A DNA stretch of 64,000 bases, from positions 1-64,000 of the forward strand of contig JABARQ010000039.1 of NCBI GenBank assembly GCA_019186985.1, written 5' to 3'. The notes beneath the pieces were generated by a model. It did no database searches. It saw only the letters and a program-made list of their open reading frames with translations, and had not been told where the DNA came from. Numbering within the stretch: position 1 is the stretch's first letter; every line of letters starts with the position of its first letter. The stretch is from Prosthecobacter sp. (GTDB taxonomy: Bacteria > Verrucomicrobiota > Verrucomicrobiia > Verrucomicrobiales > Verrucomicrobiaceae). Both the position numbers and the translations under genes were made by a program. Shown here one piece after another: positions 1 to 9,311 of the stretch.

Positions 1-62
1 CACTCCTCGTCGCTGACATCACTGGTGTAGGCGGCTCTTGTCTTGGTGCTCGAAGGTTCCAT
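1..62 (-). CDS. IS5-family transposase, N-terminal fragment cut by window edge
   Basis: Reading the minus strand from an ATG at 62 gives 20 codons and the first two bases of a 21st (TG-, consistent with Trp) before the window ends. The peptide contains TRAAYTSDVSDEE, which resembles the N-terminus of IS5-type DDE transposases, where a motif like 'YPSDLTDEEW' opens the protein. The rest of the gene lies outside the window, so the catalytic DDE residues cannot be checked. The identification rests only on this short N-terminal motif. It would make the left edge of the window part of an insertion sequence next to the repeat-rich stretch that follows. Confidence 0.6.
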   Translation of the reverse strand, partial: MEPSSTKTRAAYTSDVSDEE

Positions 63-127
63 TCCAAGCGTATGACTTGAAATATCCCAGGTGTACAGCG
101 CTTTTCAAAGTTAATAACAGGCTCTAG
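1..127 (-). mobile_element. Probable IS5-type insertion sequence, upstream end only
   Basis: This span holds the transposase start (1-62) and about 65 bp of leader. On the minus strand the likely element end reads GAGCCTGTTATTAAC, beginning near position 127. Many IS5/IS427-group elements start with a GAG-type terminus and insert at TA-containing sites. Here the terminus lies inside a perfect 12-bp palindrome, GGCTCTAGAGCC (120-131), which contains a CTAG core. The opposite terminus is outside the window, so the inverted repeat and target duplication cannot be confirmed. The exact boundary is an estimate. Confidence 0.45.
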
Positions 128-264
128 AGCCAGCTTTCGATGAGAAATTATCAGCCAAGACGAAGCCTCTCCATCAACTCCCCAAAGCCTTCGGCCAGTA
201 GTGAAGCCACGCGCCACGCCAACACCCGATTCGGAGCGTCAAGCCCCGCGTGGCTGAGCTTGTA

Positions 265-323
265 GGTATGGCAGCGGGGCGAGTCTTGGGTGTTTGGCGG
301 TAGCTGTGGGCCGCTGCCATACC
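265..323. repeat. 13-bp perfect inverted repeat with 33-nt spacer
   Basis: GGTATGGCAGCGG at 265-277 is the exact reverse complement of CCGCTGCCATACC at 311-323. A transcript could fold into a long hairpin. No T-run follows, so it is not a standard terminator. It sits in a repeat-rich block next to an IS and is probably a dispersed structured repeat; copies elsewhere in the genome cannot be seen from here. Confidence 0.7.
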
Positions 324-451
324 ACGGCGCAGCAGCCAACGCCCCCCGCCTCGGCTCAGTCACGTCTGGTGTGCCGTCGGGGGGCATTCGCTCGCCTCGC
401 AAAGTCAGGCTCCTGCGTCGCGCTCCGCCCCGCCTGCGCCCCGTGGCTTCG

Positions 452-484
452 GGGAGAACGGGGTCAGGGAGAACGGGGTCAGGG
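452..484. repeat. Tandem duplication of a 15-bp unit
   Basis: The unit GGGAGAACGGGGTCA occurs at 452-466 and again at 467-481, followed by GGG. Phrases of the type 'ACGGGGTCAGG' are often seen beside REP-associated (IS200-like) transposases in GC-rich environmental bacteria. That association is from general knowledge; no such transposase gene is visible here. Confidence 0.75.
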
Positions 485-660
485 TGCAACTGCTTGACAA
501 AATATCTCCCTCATCAAATCACTCCTGATTTAATCCCTCTCTGCACAGCATCGACGAAGGCCTCGGCGTGGCAGAGGAGTTTGAACTGGTCGAGGTGACG
601 GGGTTTGGCGCGTGAGGGAGGTCGGGGAGCAAGAAACAGGATAGCAGATGGCAAATGCCC

Positions 661-710
661 AATGTCCAGGGTTCAATGTCCAGGCGCATGGCGCAGTGAC
701 AATGCCCAGG
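661..710. repeat. Short degenerate repeats AATGYCCAGG
   Basis: AATGTCCAGG occurs at 661-670 and 675-684, and AATGCCCAGG at 701-710. A partial unit (AATGCCC) lies just upstream. These look like remnants of a simple tandem array. Confidence 0.6.
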
Positions 711-864
711 GCTGCCGATGGCTGCGGGCGTTGAGATGGCCCCGAGAACCGTTGAGCCAGCCAGGCCCCATGTCCAAGCCCGTGACTCCCTGAAAGGGCG
801 AAGCAGACTTGGCGGTTTGAAGCCTGGGATTTCCCTGGTCATTGGCTTCCTTGATCCCTGGTCA

Positions 865-912
865 TTCAATCTCCTGGTCCTTCAATCTCCTGGTCCTTCA
901 ATCCCCTGGTTT
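865..912. repeat. Three tandem 16-bp units upstream of ribokinase
   Basis: TTCAATCTCCTGGTCC occurs at 865-880 and 881-896, and an imperfect third copy, TTCAATCCCCTGGTTT, at 897-912. A related phrase lies at about 842-864. The array ends about 100 bp before the ribokinase start. It has no spacers, so it is not a CRISPR array; it could be an intergenic simple repeat or a set of binding sites. Confidence 0.75.
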
Positions 913-1014
913 CCCGAAGCCCCGCCCCTCCTACCCCAAAGTTTTTCGGCGCAGGCTTGCCAAATGGGCCAGGCATGGGAAGGCTTGCCTCCCTTCCCAC
1001 GTTTTCTTAATCTC

Positions 1015-1968
1015 ATGGCCCGTCCATCCGCCGCCAACCTCGTCGTGATCGGTTCACTCAATGTGGACCTCATTGCGCAGGTGGAGCATTTGCCCAGCCC
1101 CGGGGAGACCGTCGTGGCCACGAATCTCGTCAAACGCTTCGGAGGCAAGGGCGGCAACCAGGCGCTGGCCGCCGCCCGTCATGGCGCCCAGGTCATGTTC
1201 CTTGGGAACCTCGGCGATGACCCGGACGGCAGGGATTACCGCAACCACCTGCGCCGGGAGGGGATCAACTGCAGCGCCCTGAACACCATCCGCGGTGTCA
1301 CCGGCTGCGCCTACATCACGGTCGACCAGGCCGGTGAAAACCAGATCGTCGTCATCCCCGGGGCCAACGGTGCCCTGACCGGTCCTTCGATCAAGATGCA
1401 GCGCGCCCGCATCGCCGTGGCGAAGGCGCTCCTGCTGCAGCTGGAAATCCCCCTCGAGGCCGCCATCGACGCCATCCGCATCGCCAATGAATCCAAGGTC
1501 GCCGTCGTCCTCAACCCCTCCCCTGTCGCCAAGGCCTTTCCCTGGGGCGATGTGAAGCTCGACGTGGTCATCGTCAATGAGCACGAGGCCCGGGAGATCT
1601 TCGACCTTTCGCCCGCCGCCGCCGCCCAGCATCACGACTCCTGGAAGGAGCGGCTGACCGCCAGACGCATCCGCCACGTCATCATCACCCGGGGCGGCAG
1701 CCCCACCCTTCACATCAGCAAGTCCGGGGTCGAAGAAATCCCGGCGCACCCCGTGAAACCCGTCGACACCGTGGGAGCGGGTGACACCTTTGCCGGCGTC
1801 TTCACCACCCATTTTGCCGAAGGAGCGGAAATCGACGAGGCCATCCGCTGGGCCAACACCGCGGCAGCCCTGTCCACCCTCAAGCACGGCGCCCAGGAGG
1901 GCGTCCCGCACCGGGGGGATGTGCAAAGCGCCCTGGACGAGGCAAAACCTTCCTTAAAAGGTCGTTAG
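1015..1968 (+). CDS. rbsK: Ribokinase-like PfkB sugar kinase
   Basis: This 317-residue cytoplasmic protein belongs to the PfkB family and most resembles ribokinase, which phosphorylates D-ribose to ribose-5-phosphate using ATP. The N-terminus has the GSLNVDL strand (13-19) and the sugar-binding GGKGGNQ motif (43-49). The C-terminus has DTVGAGDTFAG, with the catalytic base at Asp257. The ATG at 1015 was chosen because family homology begins immediately after it; the frame stays open upstream, but that part is translated intergenic repeat. No clear Shine-Dalgarno sequence precedes it. There is no ribose transporter or rbsD nearby. Ribokinase fits better than fructokinase or adenosine kinase because of the N-terminal GGKGGNQ pattern. 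Confidence 0.88.
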   Translation: MARPSAANLVVIGSLNVDLIAQVEHLPSPGETVVATNLVKRFGGKGGNQALAAARHGAQVMFLGNLGDDPDGRDYRNHLRREGINCSALNTIRGVTGCAYITVDQAGENQIVVIPGANGALTGPSIKMQRARIAVAKALLLQLEIPLEAAIDAIRIANESKVAVVLNPSPVAKAFPWGDVKLDVVIVNEHEAREIFDLSPAAAAQHHDSWKERLTARRIRHVIITRGGSPTLHISKSGVEEIPAHPVKPVDTVGAGDTFAGVFTTHFAEGAEIDEAIRWANTAAALSTLKHGAQEGVPHRGDVQSALDEAKPSLKGR

Positions 1969-2025
1969 GTCTCCTGATTGCCCTTGACGGCGGTCAGCGC
2001 CGCGCCCTCTCTCCGCCCCCTTTTT

Positions 2026-3492
2026 ATGCTCCGGTGGGAAACGCTCCTCTGGCTCTCCAGCTACATCATCCTCTGCCTTGGACTTTCCGCCTTCGGAGCG
2101 CACAAGATCAAGGTTCTCTACGGCTACTGGCGCCACCGCAAAAATCCGCCCGTCCCCCAGGGCCGGTTTGAGGAGCTTCCCCGCGTCACCATCCAGCTGC
2201 CGCTCTACAATGAGGCGGACGTGCTTGACCAGCTGGTGGCCCATGTCAGCGCCCTGGACTACCCCGTGGACCGGCTCCAGATCCAGTTTCTGGATGACTC
2301 GACCGATGAAACCACCGAGCTGACCCGGGCTCATGCGGACCAGCTTCGTGCCCGGGGCTTTGACGTGGAGTTCCGCCACCGCAGCAACCGCCAGGGCTTC
2401 AAGGCCGGCGCCCTGGACGAGGCCATGGCGACGGTGAAGGGCGAGTTCATCGCCATCTTTGACGCCGACTTCACCCCGGCACCGGACTTCCTGCACCGCA
2501 CGATCCAGCATTTCACCGACCCGCAGGTCGGCATCGTCCAGGCCCGCTGGATCCACCGCAACCGCGACTACTCCCTGCTGACGCGATTGCAGGCCATCCT
2601 GCTCGACGGCCATCTCATGCTGGAGCAGACCTCGCGCAGCCGCTGGGGGGAGTTCTGCAACTTCAACGGCACCGCAGGCCTGTGGCGACGAACCACCATT
2701 GATGAAGCCGGCGGCTGGCGTGCCGACACCCTCACCGAGGATCTGGACCTGACCTACCGCGCCATGTTCAAGGGCTGGCGGTTCGTCTACCTCAACGACG
2801 TGCTGGTGCCCGCCGAACTGCCGCCTGACATCGACGGTTACAAGTCGCAGCAGCATCGCTGGGTGAAGGGTTCCATCCAGGTCTGCCTGAAGATGCTCGG
2901 CCAGGTCTGGCGCAGCGATTTCCCCCTGCACACCAAGCTGGAGGCCACCGCCCATCTCGGCGCCAATTTCGCCAACCTGCTGACACTCATCTCACTGGTG
3001 CTCGTTTATCCCTGGGATTTCCTGCCGCAGAACTCCTGGCAGAAGGCGGTCTTCCTGGACCTGCCGCTGTTTTTCTTTGCCACGATCACCGTGATCGCCT
3101 TCTACCTCACCGCCCAGGGCGCCCAGCGACCCCTGGGCTGGCTGAAGGCCCTGCCCTACATCCCCCTCTACATGGCCCTGGGCATCGGCATGACCATCAA
3201 CAACGCGAGGGCGGTCATCGAGGCCCTGCTCGGCCATCAGTCCGAATTTGTCCGCACCCCCAAGTACGGGGTCAGCCACAAGGCGGAGGCGGCGACCCGC
3301 AGCTTTCACTACAAGGCGGGGAAATCCGTGGGCCTGTGGGCGGAGCTGCTCCTCGGCGGCTACTTTGGCTGGCTGCTCTGGATCGCCCTGGATAAAGGCG
3401 ACTGGGGCGCGGTGCCCTACCGCAGCCTGTTCATGGCAGGGTTCTTTTATGTCGCCTGCGGGTCGTTGTTCCGGAGGTTTTCGATGCAGTGA
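2026..3492 (+). CDS. Membrane GT2 glycosyltransferase (cellulose/glucomannan synthase-like)
   Basis: A 488-residue polytopic membrane glycosyltransferase of family GT2. A transmembrane segment lies near residues 5-25, and several more in the C-terminal third. The catalytic set of processive enzymes is complete: DDSTDE (90-95), DAD (146-148), TED (237-239) and QQHRW (275-279), plus the FNGTAG acceptor-site motif. Overall it resembles the CslA/beta-mannan synthase and bacterial cellulose-synthase-like group, so the product is probably a beta-linked polysaccharide; the sugar cannot be told. A TTG at 1978 would add 16 residues; the ATG at 2026 was preferred because the membrane segment starts there. 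No PilZ domain or BcsB partner is adjacent. Confidence 0.82.
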   Translation: MLRWETLLWLSSYIILCLGLSAFGAHKIKVLYGYWRHRKNPPVPQGRFEELPRVTIQLPLYNEADVLDQLVAHVSALDYPVDRLQIQFLDDSTDETTELTRAHADQLRARGFDVEFRHRSNRQGFKAGALDEAMATVKGEFIAIFDADFTPAPDFLHRTIQHFTDPQVGIVQARWIHRNRDYSLLTRLQAILLDGHLMLEQTSRSRWGEFCNFNGTAGLWRRTTIDEAGGWRADTLTEDLDLTYRAMFKGWRFVYLNDVLVPAELPPDIDGYKSQQHRWVKGSIQVCLKMLGQVWRSDFPLHTKLEATAHLGANFANLLTLISLVLVYPWDFLPQNSWQKAVFLDLPLFFFATITVIAFYLTAQGAQRPLGWLKALPYIPLYMALGIGMTINNARAVIEALLGHQSEFVRTPKYGVSHKAEAATRSFHYKAGKSVGLWAELLLGGYFGWLLWIALDKGDWGAVPYRSLFMAGFFYVACGSLFRRFSMQ

Positions 3493-3654
3493 TCCCCCCG
3501 GAGAAACGCCCCTCTGATTTGAGACTGCCACAGGGATAATCTTGGAAGATCACCTTGACCTCAGACAGGGCGTTTCGATATTCACAGTTCCCCATCCCCG
3601 TTCATCACCCCTGATGCGCGGTGTCTGTCCGCCCCAGACATTTAACGGCACCTT

Positions 3655-5523
<1,869 letters not shown>

Positions 5524-5529
5524 CCTGGC

Positions 5530-6234
5530 TCAATGCCCGCCCTGGCCATAATAGGCACCGGGGCCGTGCTTGCGCAGATGATGCTTTTCCAGGAGGTGGT
5601 CCGGCAGCGGCTGCAGCGAGGGGTTCAAGGTCAGGCTGCCCAGGGCCATGTGCGCGCACATTTCCAGCGCGATGCTGTTGTTGACGGAGTCCATCGCCGT
5701 CCGGCCAAAGGTGAACGGCGCATGATGAAGCTGCAGCACCGCCGGCATTTCCAGCGGGTGCAGGCCAAGCTCGCGCAGCCTTTCCACGATGGCCACGCCG
5801 GTGAAGTGCTCATAATCCGCCGCCACCTCCTCGGGCGTCAGCGCCCGCACCACCGGCACGGTGCCGTGGAAATGATCCGCATGCGTCGTCCCGAAGCAGG
5901 GCAGCTCGCGGCCGGCCTGGGAAAACACCGTGGCATGAAGGCTGTGCGTGTGCGTGATGCCGCCGATCTCGGGGAACTCACGATAGAGATGCAGATGCGT
6001 CTTGGTGTCAGAGGAAGGCCGCAAGGAACCCTCCACCACCCTGCCCTCCAGGTCGAGAAGGACGATGTCCGAGGGAGTCAGGGACTCGTAATCCACGCCG
6101 CTCGGCTTGATGCCCCAGAGGCCGGAGGCCCGGTCGATGCCGGACACATTCCCCCAGGTCAGACGGACAAGGCCGGAAGGAACGAGGGCCTTGTTGGCCT
6201 CGCAGATCTGGGAGCGAAGTTCAGGGAGAAGCAT
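5530..6234 (-). CDS. araD: L-ribulose-5-phosphate 4-epimerase (class II aldolase family)
   Basis: This 234-residue protein should interconvert L-ribulose-5-phosphate and D-xylulose-5-phosphate using a divalent metal. The key residues fall at the same numbers as in E. coli AraD: Asp76, metal ligands His95, His97 and His171, Asp120 and Tyr229, and it ends with the family's KHGPGAYYGQ signature. The close match favours AraD/UlaF/SgbE-type epimerase over fuculose aldolase. It is the last gene of a minus-strand run (receiver-like gene, trpF, nitroreductase, this gene), about 50 bp behind the nitroreductase. No arabinose isomerase or kinase is next to it, so the substrate pathway is inferred. Confidence 0.88.
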   Translation of the reverse strand: MLLPELRSQICEANKALVPSGLVRLTWGNVSGIDRASGLWGIKPSGVDYESLTPSDIVLLDLEGRVVEGSLRPSSDTKTHLHLYREFPEIGGITHTHSLHATVFSQAGRELPCFGTTHADHFHGTVPVVRALTPEEVAADYEHFTGVAIVERLRELGLHPLEMPAVLQLHHAPFTFGRTAMDSVNNSIALEMCAHMALGSLTLNPSLQPLPDHLLEKHHLRKHGPGAYYGQGGH

Positions 6235-6285
6235 GATGCGTGAAATCAGAAACCAAGGACAGGCTTTGCCACAGCGGCCCGGGAA

Positions 6286-6900
6286 TCAAGCCGTCCCTTC
6301 GCGCCAGACCACTTTGTCCAGCACCGGGCGCCGGACGCTGCGCGGCCATTTCAGCTCCGCCTTCGGCCAGCCCAGGTAGACCAGGCCCAGGCAGCGATCC
6401 CCGGCCCGGATGCCAAGCCACTGGCGGAATGACGGAGCCTCCAGGACGGGGGGTGAAGACCAGTAACCACCAAGCCCCGCCGCCGTGGCGCTGATCTGAA
6501 GGTTTTGCAGCGCACAGGCCACGGCCTCGACTTCCTCGATCTCAGGAATCTTCCCGCCACCGCCGTGACGCTCCATGACGCAGGCGATCACCACCGGAGC
6601 CAGCAGCGGGTTCTCCCCCATCTTGCGCATCTTGTCCTCCCGGAACTCCTCCGGCGGCGTGCTGTCCCGGTAGGCCTTCTGCAGCCCGCCCGCCAGCAGG
6701 GCGCGCGATTCACCCGTGAAAACATGGAACTTCCAGGGTTCGGTCAATCCATGGTTAGGCGCCCAGGTGGCGTCCTCGATCACCTGCAGAAGCAGCCCCT
6801 GGTCAACAACCCGTGCCGGATCCAGGTCGGCAGGCTTGATGGAACGGCGGTGTCGAAGAAGGGCGGAGACGGAGGCGTGGTCGGGCAGAAGTGAGGACAT
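6286..6900 (-). CDS. Nitroreductase-family FMN oxidoreductase (YdjA-like)
   Basis: A 204-residue soluble flavoprotein of the nitroreductase superfamily. The N-terminal RRSIK (18-22) is the FMN-phosphate-binding segment. WAPNHGLTEPWKF is the second conserved block, and GLGGYWSSP lies in the central FMN-contacting region. The layout resembles the compact YdjA-type enzymes. Such proteins reduce nitro groups or quinones with NAD(P)H; the natural substrate is unknown. The frame extends upstream of 6900, but family homology starts at MSSLLPDHAS, so the ATG at 6900 was taken. It starts 31 bp after trpF and is probably co-transcribed with it. Confidence 0.85.
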   Translation of the reverse strand: MSSLLPDHASVSALLRHRRSIKPADLDPARVVDQGLLLQVIEDATWAPNHGLTEPWKFHVFTGESRALLAGGLQKAYRDSTPPEEFREDKMRKMGENPLLAPVVIACVMERHGGGGKIPEIEEVEAVACALQNLQISATAAGLGGYWSSPPVLEAPSFRQWLGIRAGDRCLGLVYLGWPKAELKWPRSVRRPVLDKVVWREGTA

Positions 6901-6931
6901 CGATCTCACCAAAGCCAGCCGTCCCCAAGGA

Positions 6932-7591
6932 TCAAGCCGTGACGGCCGACCGCACCTGCTCGATGAACTCACGGACCATGCCCAGGTCCTTGATGCCCGG
7001 CGCGGACTCCACACCGCTGGCCACGTCCACGGCGGCAGGGCGCACTTCTTCGACCGCCTGGCGGACGTTGGCAGGCGTCAGTCCCCCGGACAAGATGATG
7101 CGCTTGTCCGGATACTGCTCCCTGGCCATCGCCGCCAGATCCCAGGGAAAGGTTTCGCCGGTGCCCCCGTAAAGGCCGGGATTGTAGGCATCGAGAAGAA
7201 TGGACTCGCAGGGGAACTCGCCGATGCGCCGCAGGGAGTCACGATCACGGACGGCAAGCGCCTTGATGACCTGGATGCCGCGGAGCTGAAGCGCCTCCAC
7301 CTCGGCTGGCGACTCATCTCCGTGCAGCTGCAGCACATGGACAAGCCGCTGTTCAACCAAGGTCTCGATGGTTCCGGCATCCGCATTCACCAGCACCGCC
7401 ACCAGCGTGGTCATGCCATGAATCTCCCGGAGCCAGCCCGCCTTTTCCAATGGCAGATAGCGCTTCGATTTCGGCCAGAAATTGATGCCCAGGGCATCGG
7501 CTCCAAGAGTGATGATGTCCCGGGCCTGCTGTTCCTGGGTGATGCCGCAGATTTTAACGGCCGGGGAGGGATGGGAAGAATCAGGAAACAC
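6932..7591 (-). CDS. trpF: Phosphoribosylanthranilate isomerase
   Basis: TrpF catalyses the Amadori rearrangement of N-(5'-phosphoribosyl)anthranilate in tryptophan synthesis. The protein is a single TIM barrel of about 219 residues. It has KICGIT with catalytic Cys15, the general acid Asp134 in LLDAYNPG, a glycine-rich GGTGETFPW loop, and phosphate-binding ILSGGL and VASGVES. No ATG lies just before the barrel. The nearest in-frame start is a GTG at 7591, giving an 11-bp overlap with the end of the receiver-like gene, which suggests translational coupling. The longer frame upstream of 7591 is a translation of that gene in another frame. No other trp genes are in the window. Confidence 0.9.
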   Translation of the reverse strand: MFPDSSHPSPAVKICGITQEQQARDIITLGADALGINFWPKSKRYLPLEKAGWLREIHGMTTLVAVLVNADAGTIETLVEQRLVHVLQLHGDESPAEVEALQLRGIQVIKALAVRDRDSLRRIGEFPCESILLDAYNPGLYGGTGETFPWDLAAMAREQYPDKRIILSGGLTPANVRQAVEEVRPAAVDVASGVESAPGIKDLGMVREFIEQVRSAVTA

Positions 7592-8033
7592 GGGGTGGCA
7601 GGACAGGCTGGGCAGGGCTGTCGGGCAGCAGGCCCTGGGTGAGCGAAAGCAGGATGTCGAGGCGCGGCGGATAAGGGATCGCCCCCCGGAAACGAGCATC
7701 ACGCTGAAGGGAGGCAAGCTCCCCGGCATCTTCGGGACGGGCCAGGAAGATCACGGGTGGGGCGGTGAGGCTGCCCCGGTGGGCAAGCGGATAAGCCCGT
7801 ACGATCAGGCGGTCGAGCATGATGCCGCTCATGTCGGGGAGGCGCAGGGCCAGGATCAAAAGCTGATAAGGGCGGGCCAGGGCGAGTTCAAAGGCACGCT
7901 CGGCGGTGGGGCAGTCATCCACTTCGCAGTTCCGGAAGGACATCAAGGCCTCCCGGATCACCCGCCGGAAAGGCAGGCTCTCTTCAGCCAGGAGAACCCG
8001 GGCGATGGAGGAGCTGGAGGCAGGAGGGGTCAA
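7581..8033 (-). CDS. Degenerate receiver-domain protein (no phospho-acceptor Asp)
   Basis: A 150-residue stand-alone CheY-like domain. RVLLAEE near the N-terminus matches strand 1 and the acidic pocket, and LRLPDMSG matches the segment after strand 3. The residue at the phosphorylation site is Ala, in the stretch LLILALRLP, where active receivers have Asp. The conserved Lys of the KP motif is also missing; the sequence there reads IPYPPRL. The protein therefore probably cannot be phosphorylated in the normal way and may act as a constitutive protein-protein adaptor. The start is a TTG at 8033. It is the first gene of the minus-strand group and overlaps trpF, with no histidine kinase nearby. 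Confidence 0.72.
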   Translation of the reverse strand: MTPPASSSSIARVLLAEESLPFRRVIREALMSFRNCEVDDCPTAERAFELALARPYQLLILALRLPDMSGIMLDRLIVRAYPLAHRGSLTAPPVIFLARPEDAGELASLQRDARFRGAIPYPPRLDILLSLTQGLLPDSPAQPVLPPRVS

Positions 8034-8180
8034 AATGTTTGGCTCAGGGAAAGATGCAGGCTGGACTTGTGGCGTTTTTTGGAATTCTAATCAAGAGGCA
8101 TCCATCCTGCTCCTGATGATCTCCTGGCACTGGCGCGGCCAGGCTGGTGTTCATCCCTACAACCTCCATTTTCCCGAATC

Positions 8181-8867
8181 ATGACCGAACTCATCTCCAA
8201 AGGCGGCCCCCTGGTATGGCTGCTGATGGCCTGCCTGGGCTTTGCCCTGGCAATTTTCCTGGAACGCCTGGCCTACTATCACCGGGCAAGCATGAACATC
8301 GGTGAGTTTCTTGCCGGGCTGGCCGCCCTCATCCGGCGGAAAAACTTCCCTGAGGCGCTTCAGGAATGCGTGGCCACGCGGGTCCCGGCAGGACGGGTCA
8401 TCCATGCAGCCCTGCTCCGTCACAACGCAACACGTGAACAACTCAAGGAAATCGTCCAGGAGGCAGGCCAGCTTGAAGTGCCTCGCCTGGAACGCTACCT
8501 GGCCATCCTCAACGCCATCGCCCATGCCGGCCCCCTCATCGGCCTGCTCGGCACCGTGGTGGGCCTGCTGGACAGCTTCACCAACCTCTCCAACACCAAC
8601 GGCATCACCACGCCCGCCGAAGTGGCCCGCGGCGTCTATCAAAGCCTGATCACCTCCGCCCTCGGACTCGTTGTCGCCATCCCCGCCTACCTCTTCTACG
8701 CCTTCCTCAGCGCCCGCTCCCGCTCCATCATGCATGACCTGGAGCGCGCCGGCGTCGAAATCGTCAACCTCATCGAGGATGCCAAGTCTGCGGACAACAT
8801 CGTGGAATTCCGCCAGCCCTCCGAGGAGGCCCAGGCCCGCGGACGCAGCCGGAAATCCCACTCATGA
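8181..8867 (+). CDS. exbB: ExbB/TolQ/MotA-family proton channel protein
   Basis: A 228-residue inner-membrane protein with three predicted helices (about 9-27, 113-133 and 155-176), as in ExbB/TolQ. Helix 2 contains GPLIGLLGTVVGL and helix 3 contains SLITSALGLVVAIPA, the conserved pore segments with their channel threonines. It would form the stator of a proton-driven motor that energises TonB or a Tol-like system. The ATG at 8181 starts directly before the first hydrophobic segment. It is the first gene of a five-gene plus-strand run with exbD, a TonB-like gene, a zinc-ribbon gene and a GreA-like gene. The 147 bp upstream is shared with the divergent receiver-like gene. Confidence 0.9.
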   Translation: MTELISKGGPLVWLLMACLGFALAIFLERLAYYHRASMNIGEFLAGLAALIRRKNFPEALQECVATRVPAGRVIHAALLRHNATREQLKEIVQEAGQLEVPRLERYLAILNAIAHAGPLIGLLGTVVGLLDSFTNLSNTNGITTPAEVARGVYQSLITSALGLVVAIPAYLFYAFLSARSRSIMHDLERAGVEIVNLIEDAKSADNIVEFRQPSEEAQARGRSRKSHS

Positions 8868-8888
8868 CGCCCAGCCACCCTTCGCGCC

Positions 8889-9311
8889 ATGAAGCTTGAG
8901 AGCCATCTGCCCAGGCAAAGCCCCTGGCTCTACATCACCCCGCTGCTCAACGCGATCCTGCTCCTGCTGGTGTACTTTTTGTTCAGCAGCGGCTTCGTCG
9001 TCCAGTCCGGCATCCAGGTGGAGAAACCCCGCTCAAGCAGCCGCCTCACCGGCTTTGACCGCGCCCACATCATCACTGTCGCCGGGGGCGACAACGCCTC
9101 GGTGTACTTTGACGGCAGGCGCGTCAGCTGGCCCGAGCTGCGCTCCGAGCTCGAGCGCCACCGCAACGGCGAACGCCGCATCCTGCTTCACACCGACAGG
9201 CTGGCGCCCTCCGGGCATTTCACCGAGATCGGCAGCATGGCCATGGAGCTTGGCTATGAGGTGGCCGTGTCGACCACGCCCGCCACGGACCCCAAGGCCG
9301 CCCTGCAATGA
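8889..9311 (+). CDS. exbD: ExbD/TolR-like protein with Asn replacing the channel Asp
   Basis: A 140-residue bitopic protein with one membrane helix (about 14-36) and a periplasmic domain ending in the fold expected of ExbD/TolR. The helix reads ITPLLNAILLLLVYF. In E. coli ExbD the matching segment is TPFIDVMLVLL, whose Asp25 is the essential proton carrier. Here the residue is Asn21, encoded by AAC at 8949-8951. If the alignment is right, proton conduction would need another residue or partner. It begins 21 bp after exbB, and its stop overlaps the start of the next gene by 4 bp. Confidence 0.83.
   Translation: MKLESHLPRQSPWLYITPLLNAILLLLVYFLFSSGFVVQSGIQVEKPRSSSRLTGFDRAHIITVAGGDNASVYFDGRRVSWPELRSELERHRNGERRILLHTDRLAPSGHFTEIGSMAMELGYEVAVSTTPATDPKAALQ

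Larger units (their letters stand above)
128..1014. other. Gene-free, repeat-rich intergenic stretch
   Basis: About 0.9 kb between the IS end and the ribokinase start holds no ORF that looks like a real protein. The short ORFs here are low-complexity, proline/arginine-rich translations of GC-rich repeats. The stretch contains a 13-bp inverted repeat (265-323), a duplicated 15-bp unit (452-484), scattered AATGYCCAGG units (661-710) and three 16-bp tandem units (865-912), listed separately. It looks like accumulated intergenic repeats or mobile-element debris rather than a regulatory region. Confidence 0.6.

Noticed and set aside
151-489. 112-codon ORF on the minus strand in the repeat block
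   Set aside because: The translation contains VLPDPVLPD, produced by the 15-bp tandem unit, and Arg/Pro-rich low-complexity sequence; it overlaps a perfect inverted repeat and has no recognisable domain.
865-912. Possible CRISPR array
   Set aside because: The three 16-bp units are directly adjacent with no spacers, the third is degenerate, and no cas genes are present.
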